Source of the DNA: Mesorhizobium huakuii
GTDB lineage: Bacteria > Pseudomonadota > Alphaproteobacteria > Rhizobiales > Rhizobiaceae
Reading direction: 5' to 3'
DNA length: 64,000 bases
NCBI RefSeq assembly: GCF_014189455.1
Contig: NZ_CP050299.1
Coordinates: 1-64,000, forward strand
The notes under the pieces are model-generated. The model searched no databases, was not told where the DNA came from, and worked only from the letters and a program-made list of their open reading frames with translations. A program made the position numbers and the translations under genes. Of this stretch, positions 20,640-28,093 are shown one piece after another; the first letter of the stretch is position 1, and the number at the start of each line of letters is the position of its first letter.

Positions 20640-21880
20640 GAGCATTTGGAAAGATCGATTTACCGCGGTTTTTGAACGGCAAGGCGGACAAACCGGCGCG
20701 GTTGGCCGAATCTGACTTTATGACAAGGTTTTCGCCCCTTGCCTGGGTAGATGGCTGATTGATTTCGGCGTTGCGTCGGCGGTTTTCGCCGCATTCGCCC
20801 GTTATGCGGACGCAGTTCGCCCCTCGTGCCACACGAAGCGGGTGAGATTGTAGGCAAGGTTGGCCATGCCGATCTTCGTCCTGGCGCGGGCGATGCCGAT
20901 GGTGCGCACGAACAGGCCCCATCCTGGATTTCTGCTGCGCGAAGACGTGTTCGACGAATGCGCGGGTTCGATCTCCGCCCATTGGCCCGCGACGTCGCCT
21001 CGCTCATCTGCCGACCCTTCGGTTTCTTCTGGTGGATGTCAGAGACGTAGCCGTTCTTCTCCAGCCACTCCTCGTTCTTTTTCGAGCGATAGGCCGTGTC
21101 GGCCCAGACAGTCGAACCGGTGTTGGCGCGGTTGAGGACATTGCGAAGCTGCGCGCCGTCATAGGCCGCCGCGCTCGTGACGTTCCAGCCGCGGATGAAG
21201 CCATGCCGACGATCGATCGCGGCGTGGTTCTTGTAGCCGAATGCGGGAATGGCGATGTCGCGCTGCTGCACCTTTCCATCCTCGGCCATCTTGGCCTTCG
21301 AGAACTTCACCGTCCAACGCGCGTCCCGGTCCTTCTGGCGCAGCTTGGCGGGCTTGTCTTTCCACTCGTCCGGAACCTTGCCCGCCTTGATGTCAGTCTT
21401 CTCGGCGTCGGTGTTGCGCTGCTTGGGCGCCGCCACGATGGTGGCATCGACGATCTGCCCCCCCATCGCCAGGTAGCCGGCCTTGCCGAGGTGCTTGTCG
21501 AAACGGGCGAACAGGTTATCCACCGCGCCGGCATGTGTGAGATGCTCCCGGAACAGCCAGATCGTCTTGGCGTCCGGCACCCTGTCTCCGAGACCCAGCC
21601 CGAGGAAGCGCATGAAGGATAGTCGGTCCTGGATCTGGAACTCGGCCTGGTCGTCAGACAGGCCGTAGAGCGCCTGCAGAACCATGATCTTGAACATCAT
21701 CACCGGATCGTAAGGCGGCCGACCACCCTTCGCGCCATCGGAACGCTTCAGCGCCTTGCCGAGCGGCTTGCGGAAAACCTCCCACGGCACTACCGAGTTT
21801 AGCTTTTCCAGCGGATCGCCGGCCTCGCTCAGCCGCACATATCGCTCGTCAATGTCCCAGAAACCAGCCTGTCCCCGCAT
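20640..21880 (-). pseudogene. IS5-family transposase, 3-prime part frameshifted
   Basis: The main frame from ATG 21880 shows GRPPYDPVMMFKIMVLQALY and then LSDDQAEFQIQDRLSFMRFL, VPDAKTIWLFREHL, MGGQIVDATIVAAPKQRNT, GYKNHAAIDRRHGFIRGW and WADTAYRSKKNEEWL. These are IS5-type transposase blocks, including the catalytic Asp residues. After about 20985 the family tail (TRAFVEHVFAQQKSRMG, then Y-to-H shifted remnants) is found in another frame, so the last catalytic Glu region is displaced. The element seems recently degraded. Confidence 0.8.
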
Positions 21881-21914
21881 CCACTGCCTCCGCGCAAATC
21901 AACGCGCCGAGTGA

Positions 21915-22130
21915 ATCAAAATCCGGTTCAAAAGGCGAGGTATTTCGAACTGTCCATTTCGATTTCGGATGCCGGCCAGCCTTGAGCGATGCGGGTCAAG
22001 GTCTGCGAGAGCCAGTCGAGCGGATCGACGCTGTTCATTTTGCAGGTTTGCAAGCAAGGTGGCTACCGTCGCCCAGGTTCGTCCACCGCCGTGGCTGCCG
22101 GCGAATAGACTATTCTTTCGCGTGATCGTC
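21915..22130 (-). pseudogene. IS66 transposase, C-terminal fragment
   Basis: The leftward reading KNSLFAGSHGGGRTWATVAT followed by LLANLQN and, in the next frame, a WLSQTLTRIAQGWP-like end is the IS66 C-terminal element. The rest of the gene is absent; IS5 sequence lies to the left and recombinase-module sequence to the right. Confidence 0.75.
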
Positions 22131-22169
22131 ATCTCGCAGACATTCTGCCCATGTCGGGCGCGAGGTTGT

Positions 22170-22614
22170 CGTTTGGTATCGATGGCATCCGTATTTCGAG
22201 CGGACCGTTCGATGCGAGTATACCGAGGAGCGGGCGAACGGCAGAGTCGCGCACATTGTCGTGCGCCATGGCGAAGTCATTGTCGTTCCCACATGGATGT
22301 TGGATCGCGACGTTTGTGAAGCGTTCACCTTGGGCAGCCCTCGGGTGACCGTGGATGCGCTGACTGACCTTCACAACCTCTTGATCCATCGGGGATTTCG
22401 TAATGGCCTTGCGAGCGGTTTGAACGCTAAGGAGGTTATCGATGAAGACATTGCCCCCGCCAAGCCGGCTGCCAGCACTACGGCAGTTGATCATGCCACT
22501 CGACTCCCGAGCCCTGGACGGGCTGACGAGAGCGCAACGCGCGGTCGCGGTCGCGAGCCTCGCCAAGCTGCTGATGGCGGCTGCAGGTGTCGCGGAGAAG
22601 GAGATGACCGATGA
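22170..22614 (+). CDS. Hypothetical protein upstream of a serine recombinase
   Basis: An open reading (VVWYRWHPYFERTVRCEYTE, then HIVVRHGEVIVVPTWMLDRD) continues to 22614. Its natural start is upstream of 22170, lost at the IS66 junction, or is the ATG at 22261. Small proteins of this kind are often found just before large serine recombinases in mobile modules. Function unknown. Confidence 0.4.
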
Positions 22615-22624
22615 CGGGCGGTAA
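22442..22624 (+). CDS. Small hypothetical protein (60 aa) overlapping the recombinase gene
   Basis: MKTLPPPSRLPALRQLIMPL opens a 60-residue reading that follows AAGGAGG at 22428-22434, a near-perfect ribosome site. It ends at TAA 22622-22624, overlapping the first codons of the recombinase reading. It resembles the small second gene of serine-recombinase modules in layout only. Confidence 0.45.
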   Translation: MKTLPPPSRLPALRQLIMPLDSRALDGLTRAQRAVAVASLAKLLMAAAGVAEKEMTDDGR

Positions 22625-22634
22625 TCTTCTTCCC

Positions 22635-22997
22635 ATGGCACTCCTGAAGCGCAAGGCCGTCGTCTACGTCAGACAGTCGACGGCCCAACAGGTTCATGCA
22701 AACCTTGAGAGTCAACGCCGGCAATATGATCTGGTCGACGTTGCGCGGCGTTGGGGGTTCCACAATGTCGAGGTGATCGACGAGGATCTGGGCCGCAGCG
22801 CGAGCGGCGCCGTCGAGCGCCCGGGTTTCGAGCGGCTCGTCGACGATCTGTGCACCGGTCATGTCGGCGCAGTATTGTGTCTTGAGGCCTCTCGGTTGTC
22901 GCGCAATGGTCCGGACTGGCACAGGCTGCTTGAGCTTTGCGGTCAGGTCGATGCGCGCGTGATCGATATCGATGGCATTTACGATCTATCATGTTGA
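22635..22997 (+). pseudogene. Serine recombinase, truncated after the catalytic domain
   Basis: MALLKRKAVVYVRQSTAQQV has the nucleophilic Ser of serine recombinases. NLESQRRQYDLVDVARRWGF, DEDLGRSASGAVERPGFERL and LCLEASRLSRNGPDWHRLLE are typical of large serine recombinases of the rhizobial type. It ends after DARVIDIDGIYDL, where relatives continue for several hundred residues, so the zinc-ribbon and DNA-binding parts are missing. A start at 22611 is also possible. Confidence 0.75.
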
Positions 22998-23002
22998 TAC
23001 CC

Positions 23003-23242
23003 TTATTCGGTAGCAGGTGGGTTAAAGTCGAGGTGTTGCCGCACGCCGGATTTGAGCTCTTGTATTGCTGCGATTGTTGCTGCGGCATCTGGAAACAGAA
23101 CGCGTTTGTGAGTGGCGTTTTGGTGGATACTGATCACGCCATTGCGGATTCGATGCCGGATCCAGGAGCGAGAAACGTCCGCTGCCATCACTAGTTCAGA
23201 CACCTTTAGAAACTGAGGCCACGCACGATCACCGTCGCGCAA
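23003..23242 (-). pseudogene. Helix-turn-helix fragment, possibly a recombinase C-terminus
   Basis: The reading LKVSELVMAADVSRSWIRHR, then NATHKRVLFPDAAATIAAIQ, looks like a MerR/recombinase-associated DNA-binding helix-turn-helix ending HLDFNPPATE. It is opposite in direction to the recombinase fragment. Family not certain. Confidence 0.35.
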
Positions 23243-23424
23243 ACTCTGGTGCCTTTCAGGCTACTGTCAGCTAACTCTGCCAGAAGGTCGTTGTTGGGCC
23301 AACCAGTCAGGAGATCTTATGAACTAGGAGACCTTAATCAACATCGTCCGACGGGCGCGATCGCCAAATGGCAAACGACGCCGGATCATCCGCAAACACG
23401 TTATGAAACAAGAGAAAGAGTACG

Positions 23425-23661
23425 ATGACCCTCTCATCAAAAGATATCGCCCTGGGCTCCCCGAAGCGGCCGACGAAATTTCGGTCCGCCTGGCTGCGCA
23501 CCCTACTTGCTGGCACTGCGGCTAGCCTGATGACGACCGTTCCGGCCCCGGCCGACACTTACCGAGGCGATCCGGCCGACGCTTCCCTGTTGATATGTCA
23601 AATTTGGGATCATGGGGAGTGCACGTATTGGTGGTACCAGCCGGTTGATCCGGCTGAGTAA
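23425..23661 (+). CDS. Small secreted protein (78 aa) of unknown function
   Basis: The N-terminus is basic, then hydrophobic (WLRTLLAGTAASLMTTVPAP), with a likely signal-peptidase site PAPA-DTY. The mature part would be about 35 residues, with two cysteines nine apart and a run of aromatics (CQIWDHGECTYWWYQPVDPA). A purine-rich site (AGAGAAAGAG) stands before the ATG. A 12-bp stem hairpin begins 13 bases after the stop, which supports a real transcription unit. I recognise no family; a secreted or disulphide-linked peptide is possible. Confidence 0.55.
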   Translation: MTLSSKDIALGSPKRPTKFRSAWLRTLLAGTAASLMTTVPAPADTYRGDPADASLLICQIWDHGECTYWWYQPVDPAE

Positions 23662-23673
23662 GACCTATCGAGA

Positions 23674-23704
23674 TTGCTGCGGGTCCTGATTTGACCCGCA
23701 GCAA
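23674..23704 (+). terminator. Hairpin after the small secreted-protein gene
   Basis: TTGCTGCGGGTC and GACCCGCAGCAA form a perfect 12-bp stem around a 7-base loop. No T-run follows, so it may be a weak or factor-dependent terminator. Confidence 0.5.
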
Positions 23705-24068
23705 CCCGGTCGGGCCGCAGCTGAAGATCAATGCGCGGCGACGCTGCCGACGGGCGCGGGCCCGGCGCTAGCCACGCGGCCCGCGATCTTCTGTCGTGAA
23801 TTTTTGCTCATGCCGCCGGCGAGCACCGGCATGCCCCAGTGACGGGGACTGATGGGGTTGTCTTGTCTTATGACTTTCCAAGCCGTTTGGTCCAGTAAGA
23901 GATGCCCGATCCGGGGTGGCTACTCCGGATCGGGCGGGAGGGGATGGATCGAAGTTGTCTAGGTCGTTGAGGACCGTCGATTAGTGTGATCACCCCTTTC
24001 TTTTCCATCAGGCCTGAACGGAAACCGGGGCTTTGGGCCCGGATGACAAGAATAGGATAGCGGAAAAG
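23705..24068. other. Non-coding stretch before the IS110 fragment
   Basis: No gene seen. It contains a strong hairpin at 23914-23939 and leads into the start of an IS110 transposase, so most of it may be the IS110 left end. Confidence 0.4.
23908..23940. repeat. Perfect 11-bp inverted repeat
   Basis: GCCCGATCCGG and CCGGATCGGGC flank a 10-base loop. It lies about 130 bases before the IS110 transposase start and may be a structural end of that element; no T-run suggests that it is not a simple terminator. Confidence 0.5.
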
Positions 24069-24338
24069 ATGAGTTACACCCTACCACAAACCATCGGCAT
24101 CGATATCTCAAAAGCAACACTCGATGCTCATGCCTATCCTGCAGGCAGCAACCAGCAGTTTGCCAATACTGCCAGTGGCCATAAAGCCTTAATTGCATGG
24201 CTGGGACAATGGTCAGTCGAGCGCGTGGCATATGAGGCGACTGGTGCTTACCACCGGGAACTCGAGCAAGCTCTGGCTGATCTGCCTTGCGTCAAGCCCG
24301 ACTTGAACAGTTGGAGGTGAACGGATGGCGAACGCTGT
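24069..24338 (+). pseudogene. IS110-family transposase, N-terminal fragment cut by IS66
   Basis: MSYTLPQTIGIDISKATLDA carries the first catalytic Asp of the DEDD domain and VERVAYEATGAYHRELEQAL the Glu. The reading is broken at 24338-24339, where the left inverted repeat of the IS66 element begins; the rest of the gene is not found on the other side. Confidence 0.85.
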
Positions 24339-26061
24339 GTAACCGGGGCAGATTACCGGGCAGTCAGGCTTGAGCGGCTTGCCTAACGAGATCCGGGAGC
24401 GGCGGAATCGACTCTTGTGTTGGTATGCCGAGGCGGTCGCCGAGATAGCGGAAGAATGAGACGTCGAGCTTGATGCAGGTCTTCATCAGGCCGAGCAGGA
24501 CGTCGCGGGCGTTCTTGCCTGCCTCGCTGACGGTTCCGCCGGAGATCTTGCGCTTGGTGACGAAGGTGCGGATGTCGTTTTCCGAACCATTGGTGTGGAG
24601 CGGGATCTCGGGACGATCGAGAACGCGCAGGAGTTCATGCTTGCGGCGATGCAGCCTGGCAAGAAGCCGGTCGAGCATGACGTAGCCGGTTCGTCGTTTG
24701 AACAGGCGCTCGAAGCGGGCGCGCAGGGCCGCCGCGTGGCGCGGACAAGGAGCACGCTGGTAGCTCTTGAGGTCGCGATAGAACCACCAGATCAACTGGC
24801 GCATGATGTCGACGGCCTGACGTTGATCCGGGGTCACGGGTATCAATTTGTGGACGAGCCGCTCGGCGTGGACCCAGCACAGAGCATGGTCGCCGATGCG
24901 GAACTGGCCGGCATCATCGGACACGACCACGGTATCGCCAAGAAAGCCGTGGTGGCGGATCGCTCCCCACATCGCCCCTTCGGTGGCGATCCTGACTGGG
25001 TTGGGCTCAACCGCGAGCTGGTCGAGACCGAGTGCGGCCAGATGCGCCTGCCATGCGGCGCTGTCGGCAAATGCCTTGTGCGGCGCAGCCGCCAGCCGCG
25101 CGATCACCGGACCGGCGAGGTTGCGGCCGCGCATATAGGCCAGGGCCTCTTCATTGATGAAGTAATCGCTGTGCCCGGCACGCAGCGTCGCCAGGAACGC
25201 CTCCCGTGACTTCGATCGCCCGGTGCGGAACGCGGTGAAGCGGCGATCGCCGATCTGGGTGGTGTAGCCGTCCTGGTGGGCGTGGCGCGCCGACGTATCA
25301 TCGACGGTGATCCAGGGCGCCGTAGCCAGCCCGGCGCGCAGCACGTCACGGTCCTCCGCCGCGAAGGCCTCCAGGCCCTCCGAAATCAGCCGCACCACCT
25401 GGCGCTTCGAAATGTCGACCCCGATCCCGGTCAACAACGCCGTCAACCGCTCCGTCGTCACCTGGCCTTGAATGTGACAGGCCAGAATGAAGCGGCGCAG
25501 GTTCGCGCCCCAGCCGCCGATGATCCCCGCCGGCAAGGGCGCCACCATCGTTTCGCCGGTCGGTGTCACCCAGCGCTCGCGGCGATAGCGCACCACCTCG
25601 GCCGACAACGCCAGATCGCGCACCAGGATCGTCTCATACCCCTTGAAGCGAGAGCCCGCAGGAGCGCTCACCGCAACCGTCACCTCGCGGCTCACGCGAC
25701 CGCCGTCGCGCTTGGCGCCGCGCCGGCGGCGCTTGCCCTTGCCAGATGTCGGCTGCGTCGCCTTCTCCATGCCCGATGGCTTGGTCGGCTTGACCGGGGG
25801 ACGCGGCGGCAGGTCCTTCAGCCGGGCGATCTCATCCTTCAGGGTCTGGTTCTCGGCGCGTAGCGCCTGGTTCTCGATCTCAAGGCTCTCGACCCGGCTT
25901 TGAAGACCGCGCACTTCGCCGATCAGCGCAGAAACCAGCCCGCGGAGTTCCGCGAGCGACAGGCCTTCAAGCGAATCAGTCGGTGGTAGCGTCACGCAAA
26001 GGGTGAATCACGAAAGCACGCGCCTGCAAACCCCCACCGCCCGGTAATCTGCCCCGGTTAC
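24339..26061 (-). mobile_element. Complete IS66-type element carrying only tnpC
   Basis: Perfect 23-bp inverted repeats at 24339-24361 and 26039-26061 (starting GTAACCGGGGCAGATTACCG) bound a 1723-bp element. It contains one gene, the IS66 transposase, with no tnpA or tnpB, like the short ISBst12-type group. The flanking 8 bases (AACGCTGT and CCGCACTC) differ, so a deletion or recombination has removed the matching target copy; the IS110 gene it landed in does not resume on the right. Confidence 0.9.
24364..25995 (-). CDS. tnpC: IS66-family transposase TnpC, intact
   Basis: 543 residues: an N-terminal leucine-zipper-like coiled coil (about 30-65, LESLEIENQALRAENQTLKD), a basic linker, a zinc-finger-like region, and the DDE core (APWITVDDTSARHAHQDGYT, VVVSDDAGQFRI, LHTNGSENDIRTFVTKRKIS). 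It ends close to the left inverted repeat. All catalytic segments are in frame, so it is probably functional. Confidence 0.92.
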   Translation of the reverse strand: MTLPPTDSLEGLSLAELRGLVSALIGEVRGLQSRVESLEIENQALRAENQTLKDEIARLKDLPPRPPVKPTKPSGMEKATQPTSGKGKRRRRGAKRDGGRVSREVTVAVSAPAGSRFKGYETILVRDLALSAEVVRYRRERWVTPTGETMVAPLPAGIIGGWGANLRRFILACHIQGQVTTERLTALLTGIGVDISKRQVVRLISEGLEAFAAEDRDVLRAGLATAPWITVDDTSARHAHQDGYTTQIGDRRFTAFRTGRSKSREAFLATLRAGHSDYFINEEALAYMRGRNLAGPVIARLAAAPHKAFADSAAWQAHLAALGLDQLAVEPNPVRIATEGAMWGAIRHHGFLGDTVVVSDDAGQFRIGDHALCWVHAERLVHKLIPVTPDQRQAVDIMRQLIWWFYRDLKSYQRAPCPRHAAALRARFERLFKRRTGYVMLDRLLARLHRRKHELLRVLDRPEIPLHTNGSENDIRTFVTKRKISGGTVSEAGKNARDVLLGLMKTCIKLDVSFFRYLGDRLGIPTQESIPPLPDLVRQAAQA

Positions 26062-26067
26062 CCGCAC

Positions 26068-26310
26068 TCTCAGTTAAGCCATTGAATAGACATTCGGAAC
26101 GGTTGTTCTGAGGCGCTTCCTGCGCGGGTTGGCATGACTCTTGAGGTTCTCATTGTGCGGCGGCACCTGCCGCGGACCGGCATCACGGATTCATCGTCCT
26201 ATTTGAGCTCTAGAAAGGAGACAACAATGAGGGCGGATATGTCAGCTTACGGTTTGACCGAATTATCTCCAGAAGAAGCCTCTGCAATTTCGGGAGGGCT
26301 ATTCTGGGGA
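26068..26310 (+). repeat. Leader-peptide gene unit, copy 1
   Basis: This block, with upstream sequence, promoter-like box, ribosome site and leader coding part, is a close copy of 26556-26780. Shared strings include CGGAACGGTTGTTCTGAGGC and the start region AAAGGAGACAACAATGA. Identity falls off after the Gly-Gly codons. Confidence 0.85.
26130..26145 (+). promoter_or_regulatory. Sigma-54-like -24/-12 box before leader peptide 1 (imperfect)
   Basis: TGGCATGACTCTTGAG fits TGGCAY-N5-TTGCW except that the -12 GC is GA. It lies 82 bases before the ATG at 26227 and is repeated in copy 2. The IS66 end at 26061 is only about 70 bases upstream, so any activator site further up has been separated from it. 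Confidence 0.35.
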
Positions 26311-26391
26311 GTAGTTTGGGCAGCTGTTACGGTCCTAGCGTTTGTAGCTGCCACGATAGCCGAAGGGGCAGTGCGTGATAGACACGGATAG
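26227..26391 (+). CDS. Double-glycine leader peptide 1 (bacteriocin-like precursor, 54 aa)
   Basis: The ribosome site AAAGGAG lies 7 bases before the ATG at 26227. The 24-residue leader MRADMSAYGLTELSPEEASA plus ISGG matches the LSxxExxxIxGG rule of peptides cut by C39 peptidases. The predicted mature peptide is 30 residues: a hydrophobic core (LFWGVVWAAVTVLAFVAATI) and a charged tail EGAVRDRHG. This is like a class II bacteriocin or signalling peptide. Adaptor and exporter genes of exactly the right type follow. Whether it kills, signals or acts on the host plant cannot be told. Confidence 0.75.
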   Translation: MRADMSAYGLTELSPEEASAISGGLFWGVVWAAVTVLAFVAATIAEGAVRDRHG

Positions 26392-26509
26392 AACAATTTA
26401 AATACGCTTCATACTGTATGTATCCGAAGGTCCTTTTTTCCTGAAACAGACAACTCCACCGCAGCGAGCACCTCTCGCAACGATCAGGAGATCTTTCGTC
26501 ATCTATAGT

Positions 26510-26525
26510 TGTCGCGTTCCAAACA
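26510..26525 (+). promoter_or_regulatory. NifA-type upstream activator site (TGT-N10-ACA) before leader peptide 2
   Basis: TGTCGCGTTCCAAACA matches TGT-N10-ACA exactly and lies about 98 bases upstream of the -24-like GG of the peptide 2 box, a workable distance for NifA. Such motifs also occur by chance, and the -12 element here is imperfect. Confidence 0.4.
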
Positions 26526-26555
26526 AGGTGATGTTCGGTCGTCGTGCCGCCTTAC

Positions 26556-26780
26556 CTCAGTTAAGCTTAAACATGCGGAACGGTTGTTCTGAGGCGCTTC
26601 GCGCGAGTGGCATGACTCTTGAGGTTCTCGTTTTGCGGCGGCACACGCCGCCGACCGGCATCATGGATTTATCGTTTTATTTGAGCTGTAGGAAAGGAGA
26701 CAACAATGAAGGCGGATATGTCAGCTTATGGTGTGACCGAGATAACCCGTGAAGAAGCATCTGCAACCTCCGGAGGGTGG
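26556..26780 (+). repeat. Leader-peptide gene unit, copy 2
   Basis: Second copy of the unit at 26068-26310, in the same direction, about 490 bases further on. Conservation of the untranslated leader as well as the codons shows that the regulatory region was duplicated with the gene. Confidence 0.85.
26608..26623 (+). promoter_or_regulatory. Sigma-54-like -24/-12 box before leader peptide 2 (imperfect)
   Basis: TGGCATGACTCTTGAG, identical to the copy at 26130, again with GA at -12 instead of GC. With the TGT-N10-ACA site at 26510 it suggests NifA/RpoN control. Confidence 0.4.
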
Positions 26781-26831
26781 TTTTTTTGGCTAGTTTTGGG
26801 CGCTGTTGCTGCCGGACTCTCGGGGCAATAA
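26706..26831 (+). CDS. Double-glycine leader peptide 2 (41 aa as read)
   Basis: Leader MKADMSAYGVTEITREEASA plus TSGG, then a short core WFFWLVLGAVAAGLSGQ. The leader is closely similar to peptide 1 but has Thr instead of Ile at position -4 and Ile-Thr instead of Leu-Ser earlier. After the stop, the other frame continues LGAIITASIFLADAMRHHK to TAA 26877, which resembles the C-terminal half of peptide 1. A one-base change near 26815-26822 would give a core of about 32 residues, so the short form is probably a frameshift product. Confidence 0.65.
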   Translation: MKADMSAYGVTEITREEASATSGGWFFWLVLGAVAAGLSGQ

Positions 26832-26900
26832 TCACTGCGAGTATTTTTCTTGCAGACGCCATGAGGCATCATAAGTAATTAGGCGATAACTAGCCAATGC

Positions 26901-28064
26901 GTGAACGATATCTTACTTCCGCCTGAAATAGCCTGCTACACCGCAGAGAGCATCCTCGCCCGGCGATCAGGGCGAGCTTTGGTCATCTACAAGGTGGTTG
27001 TGCTCTCTGTGGTTGCGGCATTGGTGTCGCTGCCACTCATCACCATATCCGTGTCTGTCCAAAGTGCCGGTATCATTCGCCCCACCGTCGAGAAGACGCC
27101 CCTGGTCGCGCCCGTCTCCGGACGCATCTCCCGCATCCTCGCCGTTGAGAACGATCTGGTTGCCGAGCGGCAGGAGGTCCTCGCCCTGGATGATGAGGTG
27201 GTTGAGGAAAAGCTCAGGGCGCTTACAGGCGATATTCGCGTAAAGAGCGATCTTGCCCGTGACCTCGAAACCCTAATCTCCTCCGGCACGCAAGCCAAGG
27301 ACCCGATCCACCTCTTGACCGAGTCCGCTACGGCCGAGCGGGCGCATTTCCTCAACCTGCTGCGGGAGAACCGATATGCCCGCCGTAATGCCGCCGAGGA
27401 ACTCGACCGCACTAAGCGACTGTTCTCCGCTGCTGCAGCGCCCGAAACGGCAGTTGAGGAAAGGGCTTTCGCCCTCCAGACAATTGAGGTTCAGGGTGAT
27501 ATTCTCGCCCGGCGCAAATCCGCCGAATGGAACCAGCAGCTCTTAGACGTTAAGCTGCGCCTCAGCGAACTCACGGCCACCTTGCATGAGCTCGAGAACG
27601 AACGGGATCTGACCCGCATTCGAGCCCCCGTATCAGGCTCTCTCGAGCAATTCTCAGGCCTCACCCCCGGCAGCTACGTCCAGGCCGGGCAAACCGTGGC
27701 TTGGGTCTCGCCGGACGCCGAACTGGTGGCGGAAATCTACGTTTCCCCCAGCGACATCGGCTTTGTGCGACCGGGCCAGTCGGTTCGTCTGCAAGTGGAT
27801 GCCTTCAACTACAATCAATGGGGTGTCATTGACGCGACAGTGCTCGACGTCGCGCAGGACTTCACTCTCCATGACCGGAGCCCGGTCTTCAAGGTCCGCT
27901 GCGCGCTCCTTCGTAGCCGTCTCGCGCTCGAGAACGGGGTCATCGGTCACCTGAAGAAAGGCATGACCGTGACGGCCCGCTTCCTCCTGGGGGAGCGAAC
28001 TCTCCTGCAACTCCTCTACAATGAGGCCGACGGTTGGCTAAATCCGCTCCTGGCGGGCCACTGA
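26901..28064 (+). CDS. HlyD-family periplasmic adaptor of the peptide exporter
   Basis: 387 residues from a GTG at 26901; the ATG at 26897 is out of frame and stops quickly. One membrane helix (VVVLSVVAALVSLPLITISV), then SAGIIRPTVEKTPLVAPVSG with the first lipoyl half, a long coiled coil (about 110-240), and the second half TRIRAPVSGSLEQFSGLTPG. The beta-barrel part follows. It is the membrane-fusion partner that links an inner-membrane ABC exporter to an outer-membrane channel. The next gene is 29 bases away. No TolC-type gene is in the cluster, so a channel from elsewhere, possibly the one at 12373, would be needed. Confidence 0.9.
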   Translation: MNDILLPPEIACYTAESILARRSGRALVIYKVVVLSVVAALVSLPLITISVSVQSAGIIRPTVEKTPLVAPVSGRISRILAVENDLVAERQEVLALDDEVVEEKLRALTGDIRVKSDLARDLETLISSGTQAKDPIHLLTESATAERAHFLNLLRENRYARRNAAEELDRTKRLFSAAAAPETAVEERAFALQTIEVQGDILARRKSAEWNQQLLDVKLRLSELTATLHELENERDLTRIRAPVSGSLEQFSGLTPGSYVQAGQTVAWVSPDAELVAEIYVSPSDIGFVRPGQSVRLQVDAFNYNQWGVIDATVLDVAQDFTLHDRSPVFKVRCALLRSRLALENGVIGHLKKGMTVTARFLLGERTLLQLLYNEADGWLNPLLAGH

Positions 28065-28093
28065 TCCTCATTTTCCAAACAGTCAGCGAGCCG

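Larger units (their letters stand above)
26392..26705. other. Spacer between the two leader-peptide genes
   Basis: No extra gene seen. It holds the end of copy 1, the activator-like site at 26510 and the regulatory part of copy 2. Base composition is more AT-rich than the flanking operons. Confidence 0.5.

Noticed and set aside
24595..25863. Rightward open frames across the IS66 transposase
   Set aside because: Antisense shadows of an intact, strongly conserved transposase.
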